A stretch of 64,000 bases of DNA from Rhabdothermincola_A sp041688815 (lineage in GTDB: Bacteria > Actinomycetota > Acidimicrobiia > Acidimicrobiales > Acidimicrobilacustridaceae). The stretch lies in NCBI GenBank assembly GCA_041688815.1, contig JBDNHK010000057.1:62001-126000 (forward strand), in the 5' to 3' direction. Each line of letters opens with the position of its first letter. Positions within the stretch are counted from its first letter, which is position 1. The notes under the pieces were generated by a model. That model was not told the DNA's origin and searched no databases. It saw nothing but the letters and a program-made list of their open reading frames with translations. This document shows positions 17,020-24,529 of the stretch, one piece after another. Both the position numbers and the translations under genes were made by a program.

Positions 17020-17663
17020 CACGACAACCCACTGACGAGGCGTGCACTCGCTGCGGCCACGAATCCGGCGAGCAGTTCGAGCCCGACCGTGCCCGACTTC
17101 TCGGGATGGAACTGGGTGGCCCACAAGGGGCCCTGTTCCACGGCGGCGGCCACCGGCCCACCGTAGTCACAGGTGGCCACGATGCCGGCGCCGTCGGCCG
17201 GCGCGGCGTAAGAGTGCACGAAGTACACCCAGACCGGGTCGACGAGGTCGGCGAACATGGCCGACGGGCGGCGCACGTCGAGGACGTTCCACTGCATCTG
17301 CGGTCGCTTCACCGTGTCGGGCAGGAGGCCCAACACCCCGGGGAGCACCCCGAGCCCCGCCACCCCTGGTGATTCGTCGGAGCCCTCGTAGAGCAACTGC
17401 ATCCCCACGCAGATGCCGAGGAAGGGCCGTCCGCTCTGGGCGCTGATGACGGCCAGCTCGTCGAGCCCGCTCCCCCGCAACGCGGCCATACACGCGCCGA
17501 AGGCACCGACGCCGGGCAGGACCACGGCGTCGGCATCGGAGACCAGCCCGGCATCGGCGGTGAGCCGGGCGTCCCCCCCCACCTTCTCGAGGGCCTTCTG
17601 CGCCGAACGCAGGTTCCCGATGCCGTAGTCGAGCACGGCCACCAGGGGCCGGTCGTCGCTCAC
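17019..17663 (-). CDS. hisH: Imidazole glycerol phosphate synthase, glutaminase subunit
   Basis: This 214-residue class I glutamine amidotransferase feeds ammonia to HisF. The nucleophile Cys85 is in FLGICVGMQLLYEGS, and the His-Glu pair in WATQFHPEKSG. VLDYGIGNLRS and VLPGVGAFGACM are typical. The GTG start overlaps the hisB stop by four bases (GTGA). Confidence 0.95.
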   Translation of the reverse strand: MSDDRPLVAVLDYGIGNLRSAQKALEKVGGDARLTADAGLVSDADAVVLPGVGAFGACMAALRGSGLDELAVISAQSGRPFLGICVGMQLLYEGSDESPGVAGLGVLPGVLGLLPDTVKRPQMQWNVLDVRRPSAMFADLVDPVWVYFVHSYAAPADGAGIVATCDYGGPVAAAVEQGPLWATQFHPEKSGTVGLELLAGFVAAASARLVSGLS

Positions 17664-18274
17664 AGCACACCCTTGGTGGAGGGCACGCCCGAACCTTCCA
17701 CCCGCACGGCGTCGCGCAGGGCCCGGGCCACCCCCTTGAAGGTGGCCTCGATGAGGTGGTGGGTGTTGCGACCGCGAATCGAGGTGACGTGCAGGGTGAT
17801 GGCCGAGGCCACCACGAACGCCCGCCAGAACTCCTCGACGAGCTGGGGGTCGAACGGCGGGTCGCCGAGGATCTTCTCGCCGGGGAACTCGACCTCGTAG
17901 TGCAGGTAGGGACGCCCCGACAGGTCGAGGGCGACGTCGACGAGGGCCTCGTCGAGGGGCACCCGGTTCGAGGCGAAGCGACGCACGCCGGCCTTGTCGC
18001 CCCAGGCCCCCTTGAAGACCTCACCGAGGGCGATGCCGACGTCCTCGACGGTGTGGTGGGCGTCGATCTCGAGATCGCCGGTGGCGCGCACCACCAGGCC
18101 GAAACCGCCGTGACGGCCGAGCTGGCTGAGCATGTGGTCGAAGAAGGGCAGCCCGGTGGACGCCTCGACCACGGTGCCGTCGTCGAGGTCGAGCTCGACC
18201 ACGATGTCGGTCTCGGACGTGGTGCGGGCCACGGTGGCGGCACGACGGCCGCCGGCGGAACGTTCGACGGTCAT
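17660..18274 (-). CDS. hisB: Imidazoleglycerol-phosphate dehydratase
   Basis: This 204-residue protein is the monofunctional dehydratase, without the phosphatase domain of enterobacterial HisB. The manganese-binding repeats are visible: FFDHMLSQLGRHGGF with DAHHTVEDVGIALGE, and RNTHHLIEATFKGVARALRDAV. It ends GVPSTKGVL as usual. The ATG overlaps the hisC stop (ATGA) and is preferred over upstream in-frame codons. Confidence 0.95.
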   Translation of the reverse strand: MTVERSAGGRRAATVARTTSETDIVVELDLDDGTVVEASTGLPFFDHMLSQLGRHGGFGLVVRATGDLEIDAHHTVEDVGIALGEVFKGAWGDKAGVRRFASNRVPLDEALVDVALDLSGRPYLHYEVEFPGEKILGDPPFDPQLVEEFWRAFVVASAITLHVTSIRGRNTHHLIEATFKGVARALRDAVRVEGSGVPSTKGVL

Positions 18275-19335
18275 GTCAGGATCTCCTCGAGGGCATGGAG
18301 GAACAGGTCGTCCTCCTGGGTGGTACCGATGGTGACCCGCAGGCAGCCCTCGAGGCGAGGCCACGACGAGCAGTCGCGCACGAGCACCGACCGCTCGACG
18401 AGTGCCTGCCAGGTGTCACGACCGGGGACCGTACGGGGACGGAACAGCACGAAGTTGGCGCCCGACGGCCACACGTCGACGGGCAGTGCAGCCAGGCCGG
18501 CGACGAGGCGACCGCGTTCTTCCACCAGACGGGCCACGCGGGCCTCCATCTCGGCGCGGTGAGCCACGGCGGTCAGGCCCGCGAGCTGCTTGAACGCGTC
18601 GAGGTGATAGGGCAGCACCACCTTGTGCAGGTTTTCGACGACCTCGGCGGGGCCGACGAGGTAGCCGAGACGGGCCGCGGCCATCGACCACGTCTTCGAG
18701 AACGTGCGGGTGACCACCAACGGCACCCCGTCGCCGACCAGGCCGACCGCCGACCAGGGCGCGAACTGGCCGTAGGCCTCGTCGGCCACGAGCAGCCCGT
18801 CGGCCGCCGCCACCGCCTCGAGGGTGGCCCGCACGGTGGACTCGGGGTCGACCATGCCGGTGGGGTTGTTGGGCGAGCACAGGAAGGCCACCGACGGCGA
18901 CGAGGCGTCGACGACGCGGTGCACCTCGTCGAGGTCGATGGAGAAGTCGTCGGCCCGCTCGCCGACGGCGACGGTGGTTCCGGTGAGGCGGGAGATGTGA
19001 GCGTGCAGCGCGTAGGTGGGTTCCCACACCGCGGCGGTGCGGCCCGGCCCCCCGTAGGTGAGCAGCAGGGTCTGGAGCACCTCGTTGGAGCCGTTGGCCA
19101 CGAAGACCTGCTCGGGCCCCACACCGTGCAGCCCACCGACGGCGGCCCGCAGGTCGATGGCCGAACGATCGGGGTAACGGTGCCAGTCGACGCTTCGGAC
19201 CGCGTCGGCCACCTCGGCGACCCATCCGGCGGGTGGCGGCTCGGGTGACTCGTTGGTGTTGAGGCGCACCGACACGTCGAGCTGGGGCGAGTGGTACCCC
19301 TCCATGAGGGCGACGTCGGGGCGCGGCCCGATCAC
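18271..19335 (-). CDS. hisC: Histidinol-phosphate aminotransferase
   Basis: This 354-residue class II aminotransferase converts imidazole-acetol phosphate to histidinol phosphate. LNTNESPEPPP opens the fold, SPNNPTG binds substrate, DEAYGQF follows, and the PLP lysine is Lys214 in TRTFSKTWSMAAARLGY. The GTG start overlaps the hisD stop (GTGA). Confidence 0.94.
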   Translation of the reverse strand: MIGPRPDVALMEGYHSPQLDVSVRLNTNESPEPPPAGWVAEVADAVRSVDWHRYPDRSAIDLRAAVGGLHGVGPEQVFVANGSNEVLQTLLLTYGGPGRTAAVWEPTYALHAHISRLTGTTVAVGERADDFSIDLDEVHRVVDASSPSVAFLCSPNNPTGMVDPESTVRATLEAVAAADGLLVADEAYGQFAPWSAVGLVGDGVPLVVTRTFSKTWSMAAARLGYLVGPAEVVENLHKVVLPYHLDAFKQLAGLTAVAHRAEMEARVARLVEERGRLVAGLAALPVDVWPSGANFVLFRPRTVPGRDTWQALVERSVLVRDCSSWPRLEGCLRVTIGTTQEDDLFLHALEEILT

Positions 19336-20651
19336 CGGGTTGACCCCATGGGGTCGGCGACGGGAGCGAGAGCGCGTTGACGCAGCCGCACCGACTCGGC
19401 GTGGGCGGCGAGCCCCTCGACGTCGGCCAGTTCGGCGACGACGGGGGCGGCGTGGTCGAAGCCGGAGCGGTCGACGTGCACGACGTGGACCTGCTTGGTG
19501 AAGTCGGAGACGGTGAGAGCGCTGCCGTAGCGGGCGCTGCCGAAGGTGGGCAGCACGTGACTGGGTCCGGCCACGTAGTCGCCGATCGAGGCCGGGGCCA
19601 GCGGTCCGCAGAACACCGCACCGGCGTGGCGTACGAGGGGCACGAGCGCATCGGGGTCGGCGGTGACGAGTTCGAGGTGCTCGGGGGCGATGTGGTTGAC
19701 GACGGCCATGGCCGCCTCGGGACCATCGACCAGGGCGCAGAAGCCGCCGGACGCGAACGTGGTGGTGATGTCGTCGCGGCGAGGCGCTTCGGCCACGAGA
19801 CGGGCGAGGGCGGCGTCGACGGCGTCGGCCACCTCGGCGTCCCAGGTGATGAGCCAGGCCAACCCGTCGGGGCCGTGCTCGGCCTGCACCATGAGGTCGA
19901 CGGCCACGAAGTCGACCGGCGCGGTGGCGTCGGCCACCACCACGATCTCCGACGGCCCGGCGAAGGCCATCGGCACCCCGACCTGGCCGGCGACCTGGCG
20001 CTTGGCGAGGGCGACGTACACGTTGCCGGGCCCGACGATCACGTCGACGGCCCGCACCGATTCGGTGCCGTAGGCCATGGCCGCGATGGCCTGGGCGCCG
20101 CCGACGGCGTACACCTCGTCGACCCCGGCGAGAGCGGCGGCGGCGAGCGTGGAGGGGGCGATGCGACCGGTGGCGCGGTCGGGAGGCACGCACAGCACGA
20201 CCTCGGGTACGCCGGCCACCCGGGCCGGGACCGCGGTCATCAGCACCGATGACGGATAGGCGCCCCGCCCGCCGGGCACGTAACAGCCGGCGCGGTCGAC
20301 GGGCACGGAACGGCCGTCGACGGTGATGCCGTTGCGGGTGAAGGAATGCGGCGCGACGAGTTGGGTCTCGTGGAAGGCCCGCACGCTGTCGCGGGCCTCG
20401 GTGAGGGCGCCGACGAGGGCCGCGGGCGCGTCGGCGAGCGCGGCGCGGATCTCCTCGGGGCTGACCCGCAGATCGGCGAGGTCGACGCCGTCGAACTCGA
20501 GCGTGTAGGCGCGCACGGCCTCGTCGCCCCGCTCGCGAACGTCGCTCACGATGGCCTGAACGGCCTCGACCGGGCCGACCCCGCCCGGATCGGGACGCGG
20601 CAACTCGGCGGTGGGGTCACCGGCGCCACGGAGATCGAGTCGCTTCAGCAC
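19332..20651 (-). CDS. hisD: Histidinol dehydrogenase
   Basis: This 439-residue zinc enzyme carries out the last two steps of histidine synthesis with NAD+. YVPGGRGAYPSSVLM, GGAQAIAAMAYGTESV, VGPGNVYVALAKRQV, and the catalytic IAPEHLELV are all present. It is the first gene of the hisDCBHA run, whose members all overlap. Its GTG start lies six bases from a TAGCGT -10. Confidence 0.95.
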   Translation of the reverse strand: MLKRLDLRGAGDPTAELPRPDPGGVGPVEAVQAIVSDVRERGDEAVRAYTLEFDGVDLADLRVSPEEIRAALADAPAALVGALTEARDSVRAFHETQLVAPHSFTRNGITVDGRSVPVDRAGCYVPGGRGAYPSSVLMTAVPARVAGVPEVVLCVPPDRATGRIAPSTLAAAALAGVDEVYAVGGAQAIAAMAYGTESVRAVDVIVGPGNVYVALAKRQVAGQVGVPMAFAGPSEIVVVADATAPVDFVAVDLMVQAEHGPDGLAWLITWDAEVADAVDAALARLVAEAPRRDDITTTFASGGFCALVDGPEAAMAVVNHIAPEHLELVTADPDALVPLVRHAGAVFCGPLAPASIGDYVAGPSHVLPTFGSARYGSALTVSDFTKQVHVVHVDRSGFDHAAPVVAELADVEGLAAHAESVRLRQRALAPVADPMGSTR

Positions 20652-20657
20652 CTTTGA

Positions 20658-20663
20658 ACGCTA
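20658..20663 (-). promoter_or_regulatory. Candidate -10 (TAGCGT), leaderless his operon
   Basis: TAGCGT lies six bases before the hisD GTG. The his operon would thus start without a leader, which argues against leader-peptide attenuation or a T-box. Confidence 0.5.
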
Positions 20664-20812
20664 CTGCCGCGCTCGCGGGACCCCGCCCGGGTTGCCGACG
20701 GCAGTTGGGTCAACCCGATCCGCCGCCGTCAGAGATCGGCCTTCTTGTGATGCCGCGACCCCCGAGCGGGGTGGGTCTCGTCGTCTGGTGAGGACTGCGC
20801 CGGCGCGCCGAG

Positions 20813-21007
20813 TCAGGCGCGCATTCGGCCGGTGACGGCGCGGAGGCGACGGTCGGCGCCGCGTAGGGCCCGCTCGACCTCGAACAGTTCGTGGGCGAGG
20901 GACTCCTCGCCGGCGGCGTGCAGTCGCTCCCCACACTCGGTGACGCTGGACACCAGATCCTCGAGGGTGGTGCTGGCCGATGACAACTGGGCGCGTTCCG
21001 AATCCAC
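20813..21007 (-). CDS. Small hypothetical protein
   Basis: This 64-residue frame (GTG at 21007) predicts a charged helical protein: an N-terminal Ser/Thr-rich part, then EESLAHELFEVERALRGADRRLRAVTGRM, which has a heptad-like pattern. Composition and codon pattern look coding, but I see no ribosome site and no family match. The terminator at 21032-21069 lies just upstream, so it would need its own promoter. It sits 161 bases from hisD. It could be spurious. Confidence 0.45.
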   Translation of the reverse strand: MDSERAQLSSASTTLEDLVSSVTECGERLHAAGEESLAHELFEVERALRGADRRLRAVTGRMRA

Positions 21008-21031
21008 GCCCGAAGTATGGACCGACCGGTG

Positions 21032-21069
21032 CGAAAAAGAAGCCGACGCCCCTCGAGAGGAGCGTCGGC
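21032..21069 (-). terminator. Rho-independent terminator downstream of nth
   Basis: Bases 21042-21053 and 21058-21069 pair into a 12-bp stem with one mismatch that becomes a G-U wobble in the minus-strand RNA, and a 4-base loop. On the minus strand it is followed by TTCTTTTT. This is a classical intrinsic terminator, rare in such GC-rich DNA, about 140 bases after the nth stop. Confidence 0.8.
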
Positions 21070-21109
21070 AGGGCGACACTGGGCGGCGGATCCCATATGT
21101 GTCGCCGAT

Positions 21110-21130
21110 GTCAGGTGGCGGGAACCTGAC
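21110..21130. repeat. Short inverted repeat in the nth 3' region
   Basis: GTCAGGT (21110-21116) and ACCTGAC (21124-21130) are perfect 7-bp arms around a 7-base spacer. It could be a regulatory site or part of the nth 3' end structure. I have no basis to choose. Confidence 0.35.
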
Positions 21131-21207
21131 GGGATCGACCATAGCGGCTCGGTTGGCGATGCGCACCTCAGGGTGGGAGTTCGCAACAGGTTTCTCCGAG
21201 ACGTTCT

Positions 21208-21849
21208 TCACACCCGGCTGGAGGGGCAGAAGTCGGCCAGGACGCACTCGCCGCAGCGGGGGGTGCGGGCGGCACAGACCCGCCGGCCGTGGAGGATGAG
21301 CAGCAGGCTGAACCGGCCCCGATCGACGGCGGGGACCATGGGGTTCAGCGCGTACTCGACCTTCACCGGGTCGGTCTCGGTGGTCAGCCCGAGCCGCCCC
21401 GAGAGGCGCAGGACGTGGGTGTCGACGGGGAGCCCGGGCAGGTCCATGGCCACGCTGCGCACCACGTTGGCGGTCTTGCGCCCGACGCCGGGGACGGTGA
21501 CGAGGTCGGACATCTCGCGGGGCACCTCACCGTCGAAGCGTTCGACGAGGGCCTGAGCCATGCCGATGAGGCTCTTGGTCTTGTTCTTGTAGAAGCCGGT
21601 GGAGCGCACCAGATCCTCGACGTCGAGGGGGTTGGCGGCGGCGAGGTCTTCGGGAGCGGGGTAGCGGGCGAAGAGGGCGGGGGTGACCATGTTGACCCGG
21701 ACGTCGGTGCACTGCGCCGACAGGATCGTGGCCGCCAGCAGCTCATAGGGGTTGCGGTGGTCGAGCTCGCAGCGGGCGTCGGGGTACTCGCCGTCGAGAC
21801 GGATCCGGACCTCACGAGCACGACCTTTCGGCGTTCGGGGTCTGGTCAC
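21208..21849 (-). CDS. nth: Endonuclease III
   Basis: This 213-residue DNA glycosylase/AP lyase removes oxidised pyrimidines. The helix-hairpin-helix and catalytic Lys are in VTVPGVGRKTANVV, and the catalytic Asp in LPVDTHVLRLS. Four cysteines in CAARTPRCGECVLADFC hold the 4Fe-4S cluster. The GTG at 21849 is chosen because a TAGTCT -10 lies seven bases upstream and the upstream codons look non-coding. Confidence 0.94.
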   Translation of the reverse strand: MTRPRTPKGRAREVRIRLDGEYPDARCELDHRNPYELLAATILSAQCTDVRVNMVTPALFARYPAPEDLAAANPLDVEDLVRSTGFYKNKTKSLIGMAQALVERFDGEVPREMSDLVTVPGVGRKTANVVRSVAMDLPGLPVDTHVLRLSGRLGLTTETDPVKVEYALNPMVPAVDRGRFSLLLILHGRRVCAARTPRCGECVLADFCPSSRV

Positions 21850-21856
21850 CGAATCG

Positions 21857-21862
21857 AGACTA
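21857..21862 (-). promoter_or_regulatory. Candidate -10 (TAGTCT), leaderless nth
   Basis: TAGTCT lies seven bases before the nth GTG. Together with TAACGT at 21901 it forms a compact divergent promoter pair. Confidence 0.48.
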
Positions 21863-21900
21863 CGGCGCAACCGGGAGAACGCCCCTGAGCCCCCAGCACC

Positions 21901-21906
21901 TAACGT
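21901..21906 (+). promoter_or_regulatory. Candidate -10 (TAACGT), leaderless mshD-like gene
   Basis: TAACGT lies six bases before the GTG at 21913. Confidence 0.5.
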
Positions 21907-21912
21907 CACGCC

Positions 21913-22527
21913 GTGGTACACGAGACGCGGGATGACGACGGCACGCTGGTGGCGTTCGAGGCGGAGCCGGCCCTACCGGTGCACGACGCACTGGTCGCGC
22001 CGGCGGGGCTCGTCCTGCTGCGGGACGTGTGGCAACTGCGGTGCCCGCTCCCGGCGGCCGACCCGGCGCCGATCGAGCTACGGGCATTCCGACCCCGATC
22101 CGACGACGAGGCGTTCCTCGCCGTCAACAACCGGGCCTTCGCATGGCACCCCGACCAGAGCAACTGGACGTCCGAACAACTGCGCCGGGCCGAGGCCGAA
22201 CCGTGGTTCGGCGCCGATGGTTTCCTGCTCCACGAACGCGACGGGCGTCTGGCCGGCTTCTGCTGGACCAAGATCCACTCCAACACCGCCGACGACCCCG
22301 CCCTCGGCGAGATCTTCGTGATCGCCGTCGACCCCGACTTCCACGGCCTCGGCCTCGGTCGAGCCCTCACGCTGGCTGGGCTGCGGCACCTCTCCGAGCA
22401 AGGCCTGACCCACGGCATGCTCCACGTCGAGTCGACCAATGAGGTCGCCCTGGCGCTCTACGCCGATCTCGGGTTCGTGCTCCACAGCAGCCACCGGTGG
22501 TGGGGGCAGCCAGATCCTGCTCAGTAG
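21913..22527 (+). CDS. mshD: Mycothiol synthase-like GNAT acetyltransferase, short form
   Basis: The 204-residue protein has one complete GNAT domain. AFLAVNNRAFAWHPDQSNWT, EPWFGADGFLLHERDGRLAGFCWTKIH, the acetyl-CoA loop DPDFHGLGLGRALTLAGLRHL and VESTNEVALALYADLGF all resemble the C-terminal half of MshD, which acetylates the last mycothiol precursor. MshD is normally about 300 residues with two GNAT domains. Here most of the N-terminal domain is absent, leaving roughly 55 residues that end in the linker-like LVLLRDVWQLRCPLP. It may be a shortened functional enzyme, a decayed one, or a different acetyltransferase. Confidence 0.68.
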   Translation: MVHETRDDDGTLVAFEAEPALPVHDALVAPAGLVLLRDVWQLRCPLPAADPAPIELRAFRPRSDDEAFLAVNNRAFAWHPDQSNWTSEQLRRAEAEPWFGADGFLLHERDGRLAGFCWTKIHSNTADDPALGEIFVIAVDPDFHGLGLGRALTLAGLRHLSEQGLTHGMLHVESTNEVALALYADLGFVLHSSHRWWGQPDPAQ

Positions 22528-22530
22528 CCT
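22525..22530 (+). promoter_or_regulatory. Candidate -10 (TAGCCT), leaderless rlmN
   Basis: TAGCCT includes the TAG stop of the upstream gene and ends six bases before the rlmN GTG at 22537. Confidence 0.5.
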
Positions 22531-22536
22531 GTAGGG

Positions 22537-23613
22537 GTGAGCACCCTCTACGACGTCGACCGCACCGAGCTGGGCGCACTGCTCACCGGTGAGCCCCGGT
22601 TCCGCGTCGATCAGGTGTGGGAAGGCCTCTACACCCAGCGCCGGGCACCCGAGGACCTGACCAACCTGCCCAAGGCGCTGCGCTCCCGTCTGGCCGCCGA
22701 GCTCCCCCCGGCGCTGCGCCCGGTGGCCGAGTCGTCGAGCGACGGCGGCGACACCGTGAAGTGGCTGTGGGAAATGGCCGACGGGGCCACGATCGAGACC
22801 GTGCTCATGCACTACCCCGGCCGATCCACCGTGTGCGTCAGCACCCAGGCCGGCTGCGCCATGGGCTGCGGCTTCTGCGCCACCGGCCAGGCCGGCTTCG
22901 AACGCAACCTGGGCGTCGGCGAGATCGTCGAGCAGGTCGTGCACGCGTGGCGACGGGCCGAAGCGAGCTCGCCGCCCCGCCGGCTCAACAACGTGGTCTT
23001 CATGGGCATGGGCGAGCCCCTCGCCAACTACGACCGCACCTGGGCTGCGGTCACCCGGCTGCACGACGACCTCGGCCTCGGCGCCCGGCACCTCACCCTG
23101 TCGACCGTGGGCGTCGTGCCCGGCATCCGCCGGCTGGCCACCGAAGCCCTGCCGGTGAACCTGGCCGTGTCGCTGCACGCCGCCAACGACACGTTGCGCG
23201 ACGAGCTCGTCCCCATCAACCGCCGGTATCCGTTGGCCGAGCTGCACGACGCCTGCGCCGCCTACCTCGCGGCCAAGAACCGGCGCCTCTCTTTCGAGTG
23301 GGCGATGATCGACGGGGTCAACGACCGCGCCGCCGACGCCGAGGAGCTGGCCGACTTCGCCCGCTCGCTGCGGGCCCACGTGAACCTGATCCCCCTGAAC
23401 GCCACACCGGGTTGGCCGACCACAGGGTCCCCGCCGGAACGGGTGGCAGCCTTTCGCGACATGCTCATCGACCTGCGGGTGAACGCCACGATCCGCGCCA
23501 ATCGGGGCACCGACATCGACGCCGCCTGCGGCCAGTTGCGGGCCAACCACGAGGCCACACCTGTCGGGTTGGGCCGACGACCCCCACAACCGCCCGCGGT
23601 GCCGCCATACTGA
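22537..23613 (+). CDS. rlmN: 23S rRNA (adenine2503-C2)-methyltransferase
   Basis: This 358-residue radical SAM enzyme methylates A2503 of 23S rRNA and some tRNAs. The cluster-binding cysteines are Cys107, Cys111 and Cys114 in GCAMGCGFCATG. NNVVFMGMGEPLANYD, GVVPGIRRLATE, NLAVSLHAANDTLRDELVPINRRYP and the conserved Cys near the C-terminus (DIDAACGQLRA) are present. The stop overlaps the next gene by one base. Confidence 0.95.
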   Translation: MSTLYDVDRTELGALLTGEPRFRVDQVWEGLYTQRRAPEDLTNLPKALRSRLAAELPPALRPVAESSSDGGDTVKWLWEMADGATIETVLMHYPGRSTVCVSTQAGCAMGCGFCATGQAGFERNLGVGEIVEQVVHAWRRAEASSPPRRLNNVVFMGMGEPLANYDRTWAAVTRLHDDLGLGARHLTLSTVGVVPGIRRLATEALPVNLAVSLHAANDTLRDELVPINRRYPLAELHDACAAYLAAKNRRLSFEWAMIDGVNDRAADAEELADFARSLRAHVNLIPLNATPGWPTTGSPPERVAAFRDMLIDLRVNATIRANRGTDIDAACGQLRANHEATPVGLGRRPPQPPAVPPY

Positions 23614-23984
23614 TGGGCATGGAAACCCGCCGCTGGACAAACCCGGGCCAACCCCAGACCCTCCAGATCGCCGTCTTCCTGCTGTACATCAACGCGGTGT
23701 TCGGAGTGCTGTTCGGTCAGGTCTTCTCGCTGCTCGGCCTCGTGATCGTGATCGGCCAGGCCGCGGCCGGGTTCGGGATCGCCAACGAGAAGCGATGGGC
23801 CTACTGGCTCGGGGTCGGCGTGGCCGGCCTGGCCCTCGTGCCCTACATCCTCTTCCTGGGCAGCAACGGCGTCGGGGCCATCTTCGACATCGGCCTCGTC
23901 ATCAACCTGTTGTTCCCGGTGGCGTTGTTCGCCCTATTGCTGCACCCGATGAGTCGCGACTACCAGCGCATCTGGTTCAAGTAG
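23613..23984 (+). CDS. Small membrane protein
   Basis: The 123-residue protein has about four hydrophobic segments: IAVFLLYINAVFGVLFG, LLGLVIVIGQAAAGFGIA, WAYWLGVGVAGLALVPYILFLG and IFDIGLVINLLFPVALFALLL. It ends in a basic, soluble tail. The ATG at 23613 shares a base with the rlmN stop; an ATG at 23619 is also possible. I do not recognise the family. Coupling to rlmN suggests co-expression only. Confidence 0.72.
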   Translation: MGMETRRWTNPGQPQTLQIAVFLLYINAVFGVLFGQVFSLLGLVIVIGQAAAGFGIANEKRWAYWLGVGVAGLALVPYILFLGSNGVGAIFDIGLVINLLFPVALFALLLHPMSRDYQRIWFK

Positions 23985-24013
23985 CGCCCGGCGGCGCTCG
24001 GCGCCACCAGAAG

Positions 24014-24019
24014 TAGGGT
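24014..24019 (+). promoter_or_regulatory. Candidate -10 (TAGGGT), leaderless MaoC gene
   Basis: TAGGGT lies six bases before the ATG at 24026. Confidence 0.5.
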
Positions 24020-24025
24020 CCGCAC

Positions 24026-24484
24026 ATGACCACCACCGTGACCGGCATCGCCGGGTTGAAGGAACTCGTCGGCCAGCACCTCGGTTACAGCGACGAGATG
24101 GAGATCACCCAGGAGCGGGTGAACACGTTCGCCGACGCCACCGGCGATCACCAGTGGATCCACGTCGACCCCGAACGGGCCAAGGACGGGCCGTTCGGCG
24201 GGCCCATCGCCCACGGTTACCTCACCGTGTCGCTGGGTCCGGCGCTGCTGCCCAGCATCGTGAAGGTCGAAGGTATGCGCATGGCCGTCAACTACGGCAT
24301 GGGCAAGGTGCGGTTCCCGGCGCCGGTGCCGGTCGGTTCGAAGCTGCGCCTCGGCGCCGAACTCACCTCGCTCGAGGAGCTCGACGGCAACGGGGCCCAG
24401 GTAACCATGACGTTCGTCTACGAGGTCGTCGGTGCCCCGAAGCCCAGTTGTGTGGCCGAGGTGATCTTCCGCTACTACGAGTAG
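24026..24484 (+). CDS. MaoC-like (R)-specific enoyl-CoA hydratase
   Basis: The 152-residue hotdog protein has the hydratase 2 motif: FADATGDHQWIHVDPERA with the catalytic Asp and His, then FGGPIAHGYLTVSL. It would hydrate trans-2-enoyl-CoA to (R)-3-hydroxyacyl-CoA. It is followed 45 bases later by an acyl-CoA synthetase, so the two probably act on the same acyl substrate. Confidence 0.88.
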   Translation: MTTTVTGIAGLKELVGQHLGYSDEMEITQERVNTFADATGDHQWIHVDPERAKDGPFGGPIAHGYLTVSLGPALLPSIVKVEGMRMAVNYGMGKVRFPAPVPVGSKLRLGAELTSLEELDGNGAQVTMTFVYEVVGAPKPSCVAEVIFRYYE

Positions 24485-24529
24485 TGGCCGTCGGCCGGCA
24501 GGGCGCTCGGCGGGACGAGGGGGACGACG

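Noticed and set aside
5230..20651. Long high-Arg/Pro/Gly frames opposite or beside the trp and his genes
   Set aside because: They are shadow frames of high-GC genes: no homology, biased composition, and fully overlapped by genes with clear active-site motifs.
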